From Rotaria socialis (Eukaryota; Rotifera; Eurotatoria; Philodinida; Philodinidae): 64,000 nt of DNA. The stretch covers positions 1-64,000 of the forward strand of contig CAJNYU010003219.1 of NCBI GenBank assembly GCA_905331475.1, in the 5' to 3' direction. Numbering within the stretch: position 1 is the first letter of the stretch; every line of letters begins with the position of its first letter. This document shows positions 24,301-36,044 of this stretch, piece by piece. The position numbers and the translations under genes were made by a program. The notes below the pieces were generated by a model. It was not told the origin of the DNA and ran no database searches. It saw only the letters and a program-made list of their open reading frames with translations.

Positions 24301-25961
24301 TGGGTTGAATGTGCATTCGTGAACATAGAAGCATTGGATAAATAAATGATTGCTAAAGAAATAAGAATTATGTTATACGAAAAGCATGTTTTTAGAGAAA
24401 AATAAGTACGAAATATTATAAAAATTCAGTGTTTCTCAGATTTTGATTAATGAATTTTGCAAGATTTTGCATTAAATAGTGAAATATTGCAGATCTGTCA
24501 TAGGAAAGATTTCATATTTGTCTTGGTGAAAAGTAATAGGAAATAGAATGTATATGTTATGGCCGAAGTTAGAATACAGCCTGATTCAGAATTCGTCTAG
24601 TCGAAGTTGGAATTCTAATTGCGTCCAGACTAAAGCGGCATTCTCAGTTCGGCCAACACGAGCTTGGATGAAATTCGAATTCTAAGTTAGACCAGACGAA
24701 ATTGGAATTAATTTTTAATAAATAGAAACCAATAAAAAAAACAATCAAGAATAATTTTTTTCAATTTTATTTAACAAAAAAACTAATAAATATCACAAAT
24801 TGGAATTGAATCTTGAAGGTGTGAGGTGCGAGTGCGAGTGCGGATGAAGAGTACCCGGGGGACTTTGTGCTTGTGGGTGGTGGATACCATAGAGGAGTGC
24901 TCAAATGTGGGTGCTGGTGAGGAGTATATATGCATTCATACGTCGCATATATCGGAAAGTTAAACTAAAAGCAAATCTAGGAATAGATTTAGTTTTGGTT
25001 TTAGTTTAACCTTTTCTTTTCTTCATTTATATTCGAACTCGAATTAGCCAGCTCATCAATTTGTGATATTAATTAGGTTTTTCTTTGTTAAATAAAATTA
25101 AAAAAGATTTGTTCTTGAAATCTTTGTTTTTTTTGTTTTCTATTCATTAAAAATTAATTCGAATTTCATCCAAGCTCATGTTAGTCGAACTCAGAATTCC
25201 GCTTTAGTCTGGACGCAATTAGAATTCCAATTTCGACTAAACGAATTCTGAATCAGGCTGTATTCTAACTTTGGCCATAACATATATTTTAGAAGATAAA
25301 AATTGCAGTTAGTTATGCAGAAACCTTTGGTATATAAGTATCGGTTGGTACTAATCGTTGAATCAGTGAATCCATTGTATACTGACGATAATCAAGTGAT
25401 GGATCATCATCGTCATCTTTTAAAGAATTCGACGCAGAATGATTAACTATTGGTACTAGACTAAGTATTGGAGACTACAAAAGAAGAAGAAGAAAAAATA
25501 TCAGCATAATTGAATTAATCTTTGTACATATATTTATTTACTTGAGATCGAGGAGACGCTGGTCTTGAGTGCTTGGATATTGTTGAAGGAATAGATAGAT
25601 TTTGATGTTGAGAAGTTGGTGTATTTGAACGAACTTGCGCATAAACACGATTATAATATGCTATTGATGAGGAGGATGAGGAGGATTCACCATTTTCAAA
25701 ACCATGTTCATCAATATTTGAATATCGTTTTTGGTGTATTTGTTGAAAATTAGTTATGTATGGACGATTTCGATTTAAAGTATTTGATTTTTGATTTTCT
25801 TCTAAATGAATATTTTCGTGATTAGCTGGTGAATATGAATTTCGAAAATAAATTTTTGGAGTGTTCGGTGCAAAACTAGATGTATAATTATTGCGGTATA
25901 TTGGAGCGTTACCAGTATAATATCCATTAGTAGAGCTACGGCTATCTATATTACCGTTCAT
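21334..25961 (-). CDS. RASGEF1: RASGEF1-type guanine nucleotide exchange factor
   Basis: Thirteen exons close in frame (620 residues): 25961-25542, 25474-25325, 24352-24242, 24182-23997, 23940-23857, 23801-23736, 23677-23344, 22572-22532, 22472-22242, 22173-22114, 21631-21565, 21513-21441, 21373-21334. The first 140 residues are polar and low in complexity, including a serine run, and have no family match. A RasGEF N-terminal domain follows (SLIQRLVPTDTYIPK; TFPYDFRNTD). The catalytic CDC25 domain has LFAQQLTHIELDRLKPIG, WFNRLTSF, LHNFNSMIGIIGGLN, VIPFTSIVVQDVYFI and a closing LMLASFE. The layout matches animal RASGEF1A/B/C, which activate Ras-family GTPases (Rap2 in mammals) in the cytosol. 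A foldback transposon sits in the intron 24353-25324. The ATG at 25961 is the first in frame; upstream non-coding exons are possible. Confidence 0.9.
24551..25286. mobile_element. Foldback DNA transposon in a RASGEF1 intron
   Basis: Arms of about 240 bp face each other: 24551-24800 and 25050-25286. The ends read TATATGTTATGGCCGAAGTT and, inverted, TATATGTTATGGCCAAAGTT. Pairing runs through TTAGAATACAGCCTGATTCA to a segment with ATCACAAATTG. The core (about 24801-25050) is unlike the arms. It contains GTG/GGG-rich words and the dispersed module shared with 13721-13844. A TATA or TA target duplication fits both edges but cannot be fixed because the ends are AT-rich. No transposase is encoded. 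Splice sites of the host intron are intact. Confidence 0.88.
24924..25053 (+). repeat. Dispersed repeat module, copy 2
   Basis: It matches 13721-13844 in the same orientation with scattered differences (GTATATATGCATTCATACGT at its start). It is located in the core of the foldback element in the RASGEF1 intron, preceded by G-rich words such as GTGGGTGGTGG and GTGGGTGCTGG. Confidence 0.72.
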
Positions 25962-26230
25962 GATAAACTACGAGAAAAAGAAAAAAGAAAGATAAGATTT
26001 TATTTTTGCTGTAGTTAATTGTTATAGTTCATTTCTTTCATCAAAACAAAAATTCATACAAAGAAGAAGGAAAAAAAGAAAACACTCATTCCATTCACAT
26101 ATTATTGTTTTTTTTGCTGTTATATAAAATATATACACAAAAAAAGGAGCCATATGTTGTTGAAAGGAACTGGACGGATATTTTTTTTGTATTCAAGTAA
26201 AGTAAAAGAAAAAAAAAGAATGATTATGTG

Positions 26231-26879
26231 TCAATGATGCTTTGAGCGTTTGTCACTGCCGCTTGATGATCTGATGTCTCGCCCTCCTCCTCCTCCTCCT
26301 CCTCCTCCTCCTCCTGTGCTCGTCCCTCCACTTGTTTCTTCTGACCTGTCTGAGGGTACATCATCAACTGTACACGGTTGTTGATCAATCGATGACCGAT
26401 ATGAATTTTTTTTGTTCATTATGTCATTACTATTGACTAGCGGTGCAAGTTTCTTTTTATAAAGATGTGTTTTGGGTATTAATGGTGATGCTTGTTTTAC
26501 GTTGTTAGTTACATCCTCTAATGCTTTGTTTGACATTGACGACAGCTCATCAGTATACGAGGATGTCGATTTTGCACTACTAATCGGTTTAAGACGACCA
26601 CTTGGTGGTCGCATAGTACTCGCTGATGGTAACGAATTCGAAAGGAATGCATCAGGTTGTTGTTTTGTTCGAAATACTTTTTGACCAGCAACCGTTAAGT
26701 CAAGTGTAGGAATCGATTCATTTGAACTTGATTTTGATCCAGATTTAAGTCTACTGGTTGCTGATTGATTTCCGCTACCTGATCCAATACGATTTGTTGA
26801 TGGAATTGGAAAATCTTTATTTAGCGCTGTGCGATTTTGTTGCTTTGACTTAACAAGTGATGATAAATGTTGTTGCTGC

Positions 26880-26910
<31 letters not shown>

Positions 26911-28987
26911 CATCAAGAAAACGATAGTCATCATACATCGAATGCCGATTTACATTTTTAACTTGTTTATAATGTGGCCGTCGAAGATTGGCGTTTGATT
27001 GTTGTTGTTGCTGTTGTTGCATTCGAATGTCACTATTACGTATTGACAAACGAGAATCTGGTCTTGATGGCCTTGGCGATTGATCATCATCATCAAAATC
27101 ACTTTGACCACCATGACCTTCGAGACTATTAGGTTCGTCATCTTCATCACCATCGGAATGAGCTTTTGTAACGACAACATGATGATGATGCGAAGGAGGA
27201 AGATGGAAATGACGATGATTTTGTTGTGGCTTCGACATATTAATGTATGAACTATTTGGAGTTGTTGAACTTTTCCGTGGTTTCACAGGCGGTCCAGTTG
27301 TTGAAACACTGGCTGTAGATGACGGCGGTCGATAACGTTGCCGATTCATTTCATCATCATCTCCATGATGATCATCATCAGGTCGACTTGATGTAACTGA
27401 TGAACTATTAGGATAAAGGGTTGGACGAGAAAATGCATCAACAGATAGAGCTGGCGATGAGCGATTAGGCTGTGGTAATGATTCTGTCAAAGAACGACGA
27501 TTATTGGAACGTATAAATTTTGCACGTCCATCAGCTGGTGGTGTTGGTGCTACATCGGATCCATTATTTCTGTTTGTACTGTTGTTATTAAGACTTCGTG
27601 TAGTTGACAATTGATTATCGAAACCATTCGAACGTTTTTCACGCATATAAACTTCAAAAACACTTCGACAAAAGTAAAGTCCACGATTTTGTGCATAATC
27701 AAATGGTGACACACCGTGCATATCTAAACATAGAAATATTAGTACAAATAGAGAAATAAAGAACAAAAAAAAAATATATATTTATATATATACCTGTAAG
27801 ATGTGGATCAGCCCCATGATCTAATAACTCTTTTAATACACGTGCATGACCATTTTTAGTTGCTAAATGAAGTGGTGTTTGTCGATATTTATCACCTTCA
27901 TGTACATAAGAAGGATTATCAAGTTGTTCATTCGTTTCAAAAATAAATCGACATGCATGAACTGAACCTTGTTCAGCAGCAACATGTAAACATGTTCGAC
28001 CTTCACTATCACGCAATTGCATTGTTTCAGACGACAATAAAGATTTTAAGCATTCCAATGGTTCAGTTTTACGTACACTGTGATGAATCCATGTTCGTCC
28101 ATCATCATCTTTCTCCATAATATCATGCATATAACGAGATAATTCCTAGATAAACATTAGCTTTTGTAATGTAAAAAGAACAAGAGAAGTCCTACTCTGA
28201 AATGATCATAACGATCAAGGTGACATGCCCACATAGCAGGTGTCATTCCGTCAGCATCTCTTGTATGTATATCAACATTGTATTCAATTAAAATTTTTAA
28301 GCAATCAGTGTTTTCAGCTAATACAGCCCAATGTAATGGTGATCTCAAGTGTACATCTTGTCTAGTGACATCAGCATTGTTTTCTAGTAAAAGTCGTACT
28401 ATATCAACATTACATTGTTGACCGTCATCACTATAACATGCGCGATGTAAACATGTTGAACCGTCATTAGCTTGAATGTTGATATTTGCAGATGGTTTAC
28501 ATTCAAGTAATAAGTAACGCAAAATATGTATCTGTTGATATTGTACGGCATAAGTTAATAAATCACGTCCAAACGAGTCAACGCGATCAATCAATTCAGG
28601 CTCAGAATTTAACAATTCTTTAACATACCGTAAATCACCTTCTCGTACAGCTACAATAATTGGTGATAAATTAACAAAATTATTTAATGAATGTTTAGGT
28701 ATTGTTTGTTTAACTTTATTTGATTCAACATCGATCCATGGCCATTCAAATTTATCGGGTGCTTCTCGGAATGGTGTTAATGGACTTAAACCACGTTCTA
28801 TAGTCCATTGCAATGGTTTTTGTTCTTTATCGCGTTTTTGTAATATTAAATAGTATTGTTGCAAGAAATGGAGACCATGTAAAAGGGTATCACGTAAACG
28901 TGAGCTTGTTTCTTCATCAGGTAGTTTTAGTAAAAATTCGAGTATAATTGATGACGTCTTCTGAAAATCTTTACGTTTTATCGCCAT
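26231..28987 (-). CDS. Ankyrin-repeat protein with long disordered tail
   Basis: Three exons: 28987-28196, 28145-27794 and 27723-26231, 878 residues in all. Splice phases 0 and 1 close exactly. After about 105 residues without a recognised domain come eight or nine ankyrin repeats (about 107-410), for example STCLHRACYSDDG, RSPLHWAVLAENTDCLKIL, DGMTPAMWACHLDRYDHF, RTCLHVAAEQGSVHA and QTPLHLATKNGHARVLKELL. The remaining 460 residues are polar and disordered, with His-rich patches, two glutamine runs (CAG/CAA type around 26870-26912 and 27000-27020), Asp/Glu stretches and a run of about a dozen glycines near the end (26280-26315). Ankyrin repeats usually bind protein partners. The layout resembles ANKRD/inversin-like scaffolds but I cannot assign an orthologue. 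It lies head-to-tail with the RASGEF1 gene, 270 bp apart. Confidence 0.88.
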
Positions 28988-31900
28988 TATATAAATACAT
29001 ATGAAAATTTATTTTTACTAAAATATCTACATCTGAAACATAAACATACATACTTATCGACGGAGAGACAAATAGCAACCTGAGCAAACAATGACATTGA
29101 TGATTAAAAAAGAGTGTTACAGAAGAAAAGAGAATAAGGATAAACTATGAAATTTTTATTGACATAATTTGTTTATTCATTACCTTTTCGGTCAAGTAAA
29201 ATGATGAACTATACTCAAGATTATAGGAGTAAAGATGTTCTTTTCTCGTTCTGATTTGTGTGTCAACTGACTGCTGAGTGTAAAAATGGGGGTGTAAACT
29301 ACGTATGTATTTCCATTCTTTGATGCCATTGTGCAGATATATAAAATATGTGGAAAAAAATAACACTTACACTAATCAAGTATGCATATTTAAGTCTGAG
29401 CAATTTTAAAATCTATTACGAATATATAGTTTAACGATAAACAAGAAAAAGCGAGCGAACATAAAAGAGAAGATATGCGCACACACGATCACTGAGCTTT
29501 CAAAGTTAATCGACGAGATGGTGAGATGAGGTAAAGCGTGCACGTCTATAGTCGTGGTTGGCATGCGAGCAGAACGAGAGAAAACAGTAAAGTTGTAACA
29601 CGAAACTTTTTCTTTTTTTTTCTCTCTTCCATTTTTTTTTACACATACACACTCACCGGTGCCGTCACAACGCAGGAGGCCGCCTTTCACTATATACAAT
29701 CTGTTGTTTTAATGTTGAATGAAACAGAGAACGAGAAAGCATTGAAAAAAGAAAAGAAAAAAAAATCGAGAACAACACAAGAGAGAGACTGCCCAATAGC
29801 CAGTCCGATGAAGACAAAACCAATAAGATAATCGCAATTTATTTTATTGATAAACTTTAAAAAAAGGAAAACTACTAAAAGAAATTATAGAACAAGAAAG
29901 ATAAAAACAAGCTATTTTTTACTTATATCAAATCTTCTAAAAGTTGTGTTGGTTTATTTATGTCATAACCAGCAATGAAAACGCTCATATAACGTCAATA
30001 TTATGAATATTAATAAAACAATATTTTTACGAATCAATATACGATATTTTTAGTTTTTTTTAGTAATGTCGAATAAATATATGAGAAATTTCAATAAACC
30101 TTATCCTATTGTATTCATGTGTTATTTTCATAATATTTTATATGTCATAAATGGTATTTATTTTTACAATTTATTAGAAAAATCACAATAATCTGTCATG
30201 AATTGCTAGTACACAGAGACAGGATTATCTTTCATAAAATATAAGACTAAAAACAACTAATATCTGTCAAATACTTTTTTTGTGTACTTACTAAGAATAG
30301 ATGCTGTCTAAAAATAGGATAATGTTTGTTCTATTACGTCTCCTATCTTCGTTACCATCAGCAACATTATAAATTAAAAGCGTTGGAAAACAACAACGTA
30401 TTTTAAAATAAACTTGCAAATGTTTCCCACGTATGAATTTAATTATTTTAAGAAGCTGTAGCTAATATGTTTTATGAGAGCAATGCTTCAATCAGCATCG
30501 TAGCAGAAATGTATTTTTTCCATGTTGTTTCCTGTACATCATGATTTCATAGTAAAAAACAACATATTGTCTATATGACCGATATGAATTATTCACAAAA
30601 TTAGACGGCACTTGTCAGTTGAATCGTATACGTCAATTATGTAAAGAATTTTCTTTTATATTTCAATCCATAGTTTAATTAAAGCAAACAAAAAGCTGGC
30701 TATGACAAGGCTGAGTTTTCAATAGTAACGAAGGAAAAACGACATTCTCCGGTAAGATGATTATGAGATTGCATAATACACATTTTACGTAACATTAAAA
30801 TTAGTAACAAAAGGAAATGAAACTAGTTATTCTAATGTCCGATCTATAGAAAATCTAGATGCATCGATAAAGTTTCTTTTACCCGTACATTGAAATAAAA
30901 CCCATTAAACAAATGAAAGGATGCAACAAACGATAAAGAAAAGTTTTATTAATCCTAATGTTTAAAGATATGTTTAATTCTGTTGTCAAAATCTATCTAT
31001 AAAATATAAAAATCTTCAAATGTCCTTATTAAATTCCATATTCTCGGAAATTTCAAAGACAAAATAAACAAACAATCTACTTTGCTCTTTTGTTTGTATA
31101 CATTATAAAGAGTGTCATATAATTATTAGCTTTCTATCTTAAACTAAAATGCATGAACAGGATTAAAATAAAAGATTTTTTCTATTCAACATTTGTAATA
31201 TGCTGATTATTTGATACATGTATTTATAAGCATGTAATAACAAGACATTTTACTAGATGATTATTTAAAAATAAAATGTTAATTATAATAAAATTCCATG
31301 TATCCGAACATGGTGTATAATATTTTCGATGTACAACTATTATTAATAAAGTATTTTGTTGATCGATTTTGCACTCTTTTCTTTCGAGGATTTTTTCGAT
31401 TTTTTAAAATTTATTTTTCTAATTGTAATAATACATGCAGTACTTTTCTATGAGTATTTTACGAACTATGAGATACAATCAATATATTTTTGTTAGAAGA
31501 TTTAAAAATTGAACACGAAAATATACAAAACAAAATTCATCTGTAATTCTAGTTGGTAAACATTCAAGGGAGAATTTATGATAAAATCTGCAAGATTCAC
31601 GACACAAATGTTTTAATGTGGAAGTTTAATAAAAACCAACTCTACAGTAGGTTTCAGTTGACTAAGTTTTAAGTATTTAGCAAAGAATTTATGCATTCTA
31701 ATGTTGCCTATGGATTCCAATACTGATTTATGCAAAGAGGTTTCAGGTTTTTTAAACATGACAAATCTTGAATCAATGCAAATAGGGTTTAAAAAATCAT
31801 GATCATTTGACCGATAGAGATAAATAGGTAACTCATTGAACTTAATCAAAAATTGCTTTATTAATTTGAAAAAAAGAGAGTAGATAAGGCTGGATTCATA

Positions 31901-32925
31901 AAGACGAAGCGCATTGATCTTTTAGGAACAGCCACAGTTACGGCTGTCTTTCAAAAATAAACCTATTTCTATGGTACGTCGCTTATACATTGCTACTTTT
32001 TAATCTAGTTGAGCTTCTATTACCATTATAGACTTCAGATTACTTTATAATTCATTTTGATACTGCAATTTTTCTTTCACATTTTGTTCTCGTGTATAGA
32101 ATCCATTTTCTGTTACATTAGAAAAGTTTAATTTTTAATGGGTCATTAAAAATGTTACTTTCCTGCACTTTTGATGAACCGAGTCTTTACGAAGAAAACC
32201 TTACTTGCTTCTATTTTAAAGTGACAAGAAGTTGCTCATTAAACTAAATCAGTAGTTTTCTTATTTATATTTCTTAAATAATTGTGACTTTTAAGTCATT
32301 CAATGTGTATATAATCAAAATTTTTAGCTTTCTATATCAAGAGAAAAAACACATTAAAAAATTATTATTAAACGTTTATCATAAATTGTTATGAGATAAC
32401 AGTTAAACTGAGGAAGTATTTTCTATGAGAGAAAAAGCGAAATCTACCATATACTTGCTTTTGTTCGTTTTTTTAAATTATCATCTTAATAATAAGAAAA
32501 AGATTCTTTTCAGCAAGAATAATAGCTGAATTAAGATACCTGATTGTATTCATCACTAGATTTTTCTAATATGTTTGATGTAAAACGAATTGAAAACAAA
32601 TTATAAGATTCATTCAAAAACAAAATACTAAAATGTTCGTTCATCCATTAAGAATGTGATTTTACTTATTTCTAAAAATATTATTTTGCCTTTTGCCATT
32701 TAAAGAAGAGCAGTTGATCTAGAATAATTCGATTCAATGTGTTCTAATCAGATAAAGTATTTATAAAGGATTCCAGAAAGAAACATTACAACTCTCCAAT
32801 TCTCTAAACTATCTAAAAATTTTCAGACGGTCAATTGACATCATAACGATTTTTAAACGTCACTGTCTTTTTTTCTCTGATCATTGATCGTCATCGAGCT
32901 ATATCTATATATATATATATATATA
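28988..32925. other. Intergenic region upstream of the ankyrin gene
   Basis: The first few hundred bases probably hold the promoter and 5' leader of the ankyrin gene. Around 29400-29830 the base composition is less AT-rich and both strands have overlapping open frames of about 97 codons that look like chance. A short minus-strand frame at 31613-31849 has no recognised similarity. Nothing else supported. Confidence 0.4.
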
Positions 32926-32926
32926 T

Positions 32927-33780
32927 ATGTCGGAGTTGACTGTAAAATTCAGTTGACTTTAAAATTCAATAGTCAACTAGAGTAGAGCTAGTTGACTTTA
33001 AAATGTATGATGATAGAATTGTTATTAATATGATAAATAGCATTTATTCAATAGATTAGATTGAGAGAAACAAATGAACATCGAAGAAAAAGCTAGTTAG
33101 CGCAGCCCTTTGACGCTAAAATGTGGAAATCGCGTATGACTTTCCACCTATTTCTACTACTACACAATACGTAAAGTGTGAAATGTGTTGCAAGACAATC
33201 GGTCGGTAGAATAAAATGTCTTATTTAGTTTTTCACGCTTGTTAATGTCTGCAATGGAGAGGCGAAGGAGCCACAAGAACCTTGCCTTTAACCTTACACT
33301 CACCATTTTCTTCAAAAATACATGTGAGATCCAGAAAATATAAACTATAGTAAACAAAAAAAATCTAGAATCCCTTATTAATATACAAAAAAATGATTTA
33401 AGAAATCCTACATCTTGAATATTTATCCCTATGACATATTTTATAGCATTTTCAATTATTTTTCTTATAGTAGCCCTGTTTTCTATTGTGGGCGTGGGTC
33501 TTCTACCATGTTCAGATGTACTCATGCTCACATCCACACCCTCAAGCGCTTCGCTTTTCGTTCCATATCCAACTCATGCAAATCAGCATCTAAATTTGAG
33601 TAAAAAAAACCCTTCATTATTAAATATAATGATAGTTCGATAGTTTATGACTAATACTTTCTTAAATTCAGACAGAAAATTTACCATCAGTTAAAAACTA
33701 TTCACTATCGATTAATGCATAACAACTTTATCATCATACATTTTAAAGTCAACTGAATTTTAGAGTCAACTCCGACATAT
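32927..33780. mobile_element. Inverted-repeat DNA element with GTCGGAGTTGACT ends
   Basis: The left end (about 32929-33020) and the right end (about 33728-33780) are inverted: GTCGGAGTTGACTGTAAAAT against GTCGGAGTTGACTCTAAAAT, continuing to TGTATGATGATA on both sides. The left arm carries an extra block of about 41 bp, a local duplication of TTGACTTTAAAA. Both ends abut an AT repeat (TATATAT), so the target duplication is unclear. The interior of about 700 bp has no transposase. It includes G-rich GTGGGCGTGGG at about 33487 and the inverse CCACACCC at about 33534. Confidence 0.82.
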
Positions 33781-36044
33781 ATATCCATGACTAGTGAATT
33801 ATGTTTACTTGATATGTAGTACTTACAGTTGCATATATTACCTGGCAGCATTGCAGTGAAACCGATGTTCTCGTTTATCTATTCATAAAGCCACATCTAT
33901 TTATCCACAGAGAATCTCGAGTAAATAATTTTGTTATTATGAGTCATGGTGTGGTTCAAAGTCTTAAAAAACATCTATCATTAGACTTTTCTCCTTGAGG
34001 TGTGATCAAAATAGTTAGTTTTCAGTCTATTACAGAAAAAGTACGACAAAAATTCGTTGAAATAATTTTCATATGAAATTTTGTTTGAAAAAGATCTCTT
34101 CATTAAAATTATTTGCAGAAATCTTCAGTCAAAATAGATCTAATAAACTCAAGACGGCACGCTTATTAAAAAACGATGCTTGCTTTCTCCTCAAGACACG
34201 TTGAAAAAAATCAATGTCGATTGATAATCTGATATCATAAGAAAAATGATCAATTATGTCAGAATATTTCAGGAAGTAACAAGTATCGAAAAATCTTTTT
34301 CAGAGAAAATTGTCGGATTAAAATATTTTGACTCAATTTTTCTTTTACTGCTCTGCGAAAGGGTGAAATCATAGTAAAATGGTCGTTACTTGAGAAGACA
34401 GGCCTAGCAGCATTAATCCTTTCAAGGTTTTTTCTTATACCGTGAGTTGTAGTTATAAACAGCTAATCAACTTAAACTTAGAGTAATAGTTAAAGAAAAC
34501 TAATTGTAAGCACTTTTTTACTTTCGAAGCTTTGCTAGAATTCTTTTATTCTATTGATTTCCTTTAACATCTATTGAATTCTTTAGATTTTTACGATTAC
34601 TCCATTAAGCTCTTGAAAATATATGATATAATGATGACGATCAATTTTAAAAATCAAACCTTATTCTTGTATTGAATTCTAATGACCTCTCATCATGTCG
34701 TCAAGTATTCATTGTAGTAAATTACTTCAGACATTGTCTTGATTAGGTTACACTGAATGACTGAAATTGAATTTAACTGAAGACAGACATTCTTTTCTAT
34801 ACGTACCATTTATTTTTGCGTTAGATTTTTTTTTCTCCAACTAATATTTTATTAGATGATAATCTTCGTGATAAATGCTAAATTGAATTGTACGAATATA
34901 AATAATTAATAATAAATAAAAAAATCATATTTCAATTGCTGGAACACTCGAAAATGTCATCAAGACTCGATTGTATTCTAAAATTTCTAAAATTTAATTC
35001 ATTTTCTGAAAAGATGAAGTCTTAAACAAAATATCCATAAAACAAATCTCATCGTTCATATGGTATATTACTATGATTTTAATAGCTATTTAATTAAAAG
35101 TCATAATCTACATAGAATATCATCATAAATATTCTAAATACCCGATTTTAACAGACAAAATTCAACTGCTTTTAGATTTCACTAACGTAAGTAATACAAT
35201 TTAAATCCAAAATCAGTGTAATATCTTCAGTTTTAAAAACAGAACTATTTGCACCTGAAAAGATTTAGTTTTGAATTAAAAAATCAAATTCGATGATTCA
35301 CCAACGACAATCAACGACCTCTAGACGCATTGATGTGATGAAAATCAGATGAAAAAACATATTGAGAAAGGTGTTGATAAGGTGACTGAAAATGTGAATG
35401 GTCTTTGTAGGTGTTTTATGTATACAAAAACATCGATTTAGATAACAACGAATATAGTATGGTTGTCAGCGTGGAATCTTTGCCAAACTGGTATGAAAAC
35501 TTGACAGATTATTTGATCTTTAAAATAAATTAAGAAAGTAGCAAATAATTTGCAATTTTTACTAATAACATGAATACAAATGTAGTACTTACTATTGAGT
35601 GCAAGAGAAACATTGGTTTTTCGTGAGTGAACAGTTTTTAACTGATTTTTTTTCAATTGTATAAATTTTCTCGTTATGATACCATGAATAGAATATTTTC
35701 TCTATCATAGGTTAACATTGTTGTCACTAATGATCAATCATTTTGTAACACTAAAATCGTTTTATGAGCACAAATAATTAATATTAGTGAAATGGTTGTG
35801 AAAATTTTCGCTACGGTCTTGATTGAGATAATCAAATGAACATCTACCATTGCAATTGATACATTCTGTATTCAAAAGCATTTACTTATTATGAATAGGC
35901 TAGATTGAAATACAACTTTGATCATTGTATCATGTTTGATTCTTAAAGGAAATAATTCTAAAAAAAATTTTCAATGTATTATAGAGATTTTATTCTGAAT
36001 TTATCATTCGTTTTAGTAATCCGAATACATTTACTACAACACTG
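33781..36044. other. Non-coding spacer upstream of the EF-hand gene
   Basis: AT-rich. No gene or repeat supported. It should contain the EF-hand gene promoter near its right end. Confidence 0.4.

Noticed and set aside
26950..27180. Second minus-strand frame with Asn and Met runs
   Set aside because: Shadow of the low-complexity tail of the ankyrin gene.
29406..29831. Antisense pair of frames of about 97 codons each
   Set aside because: They overlap on opposite strands, lack splice or family support and lie in a probable promoter region.
31613..31849. Minus-strand frame of 78 codons
   Set aside because: No similarity recognised, isolated in a 7-kb AT-rich spacer, so chance is the simplest explanation.
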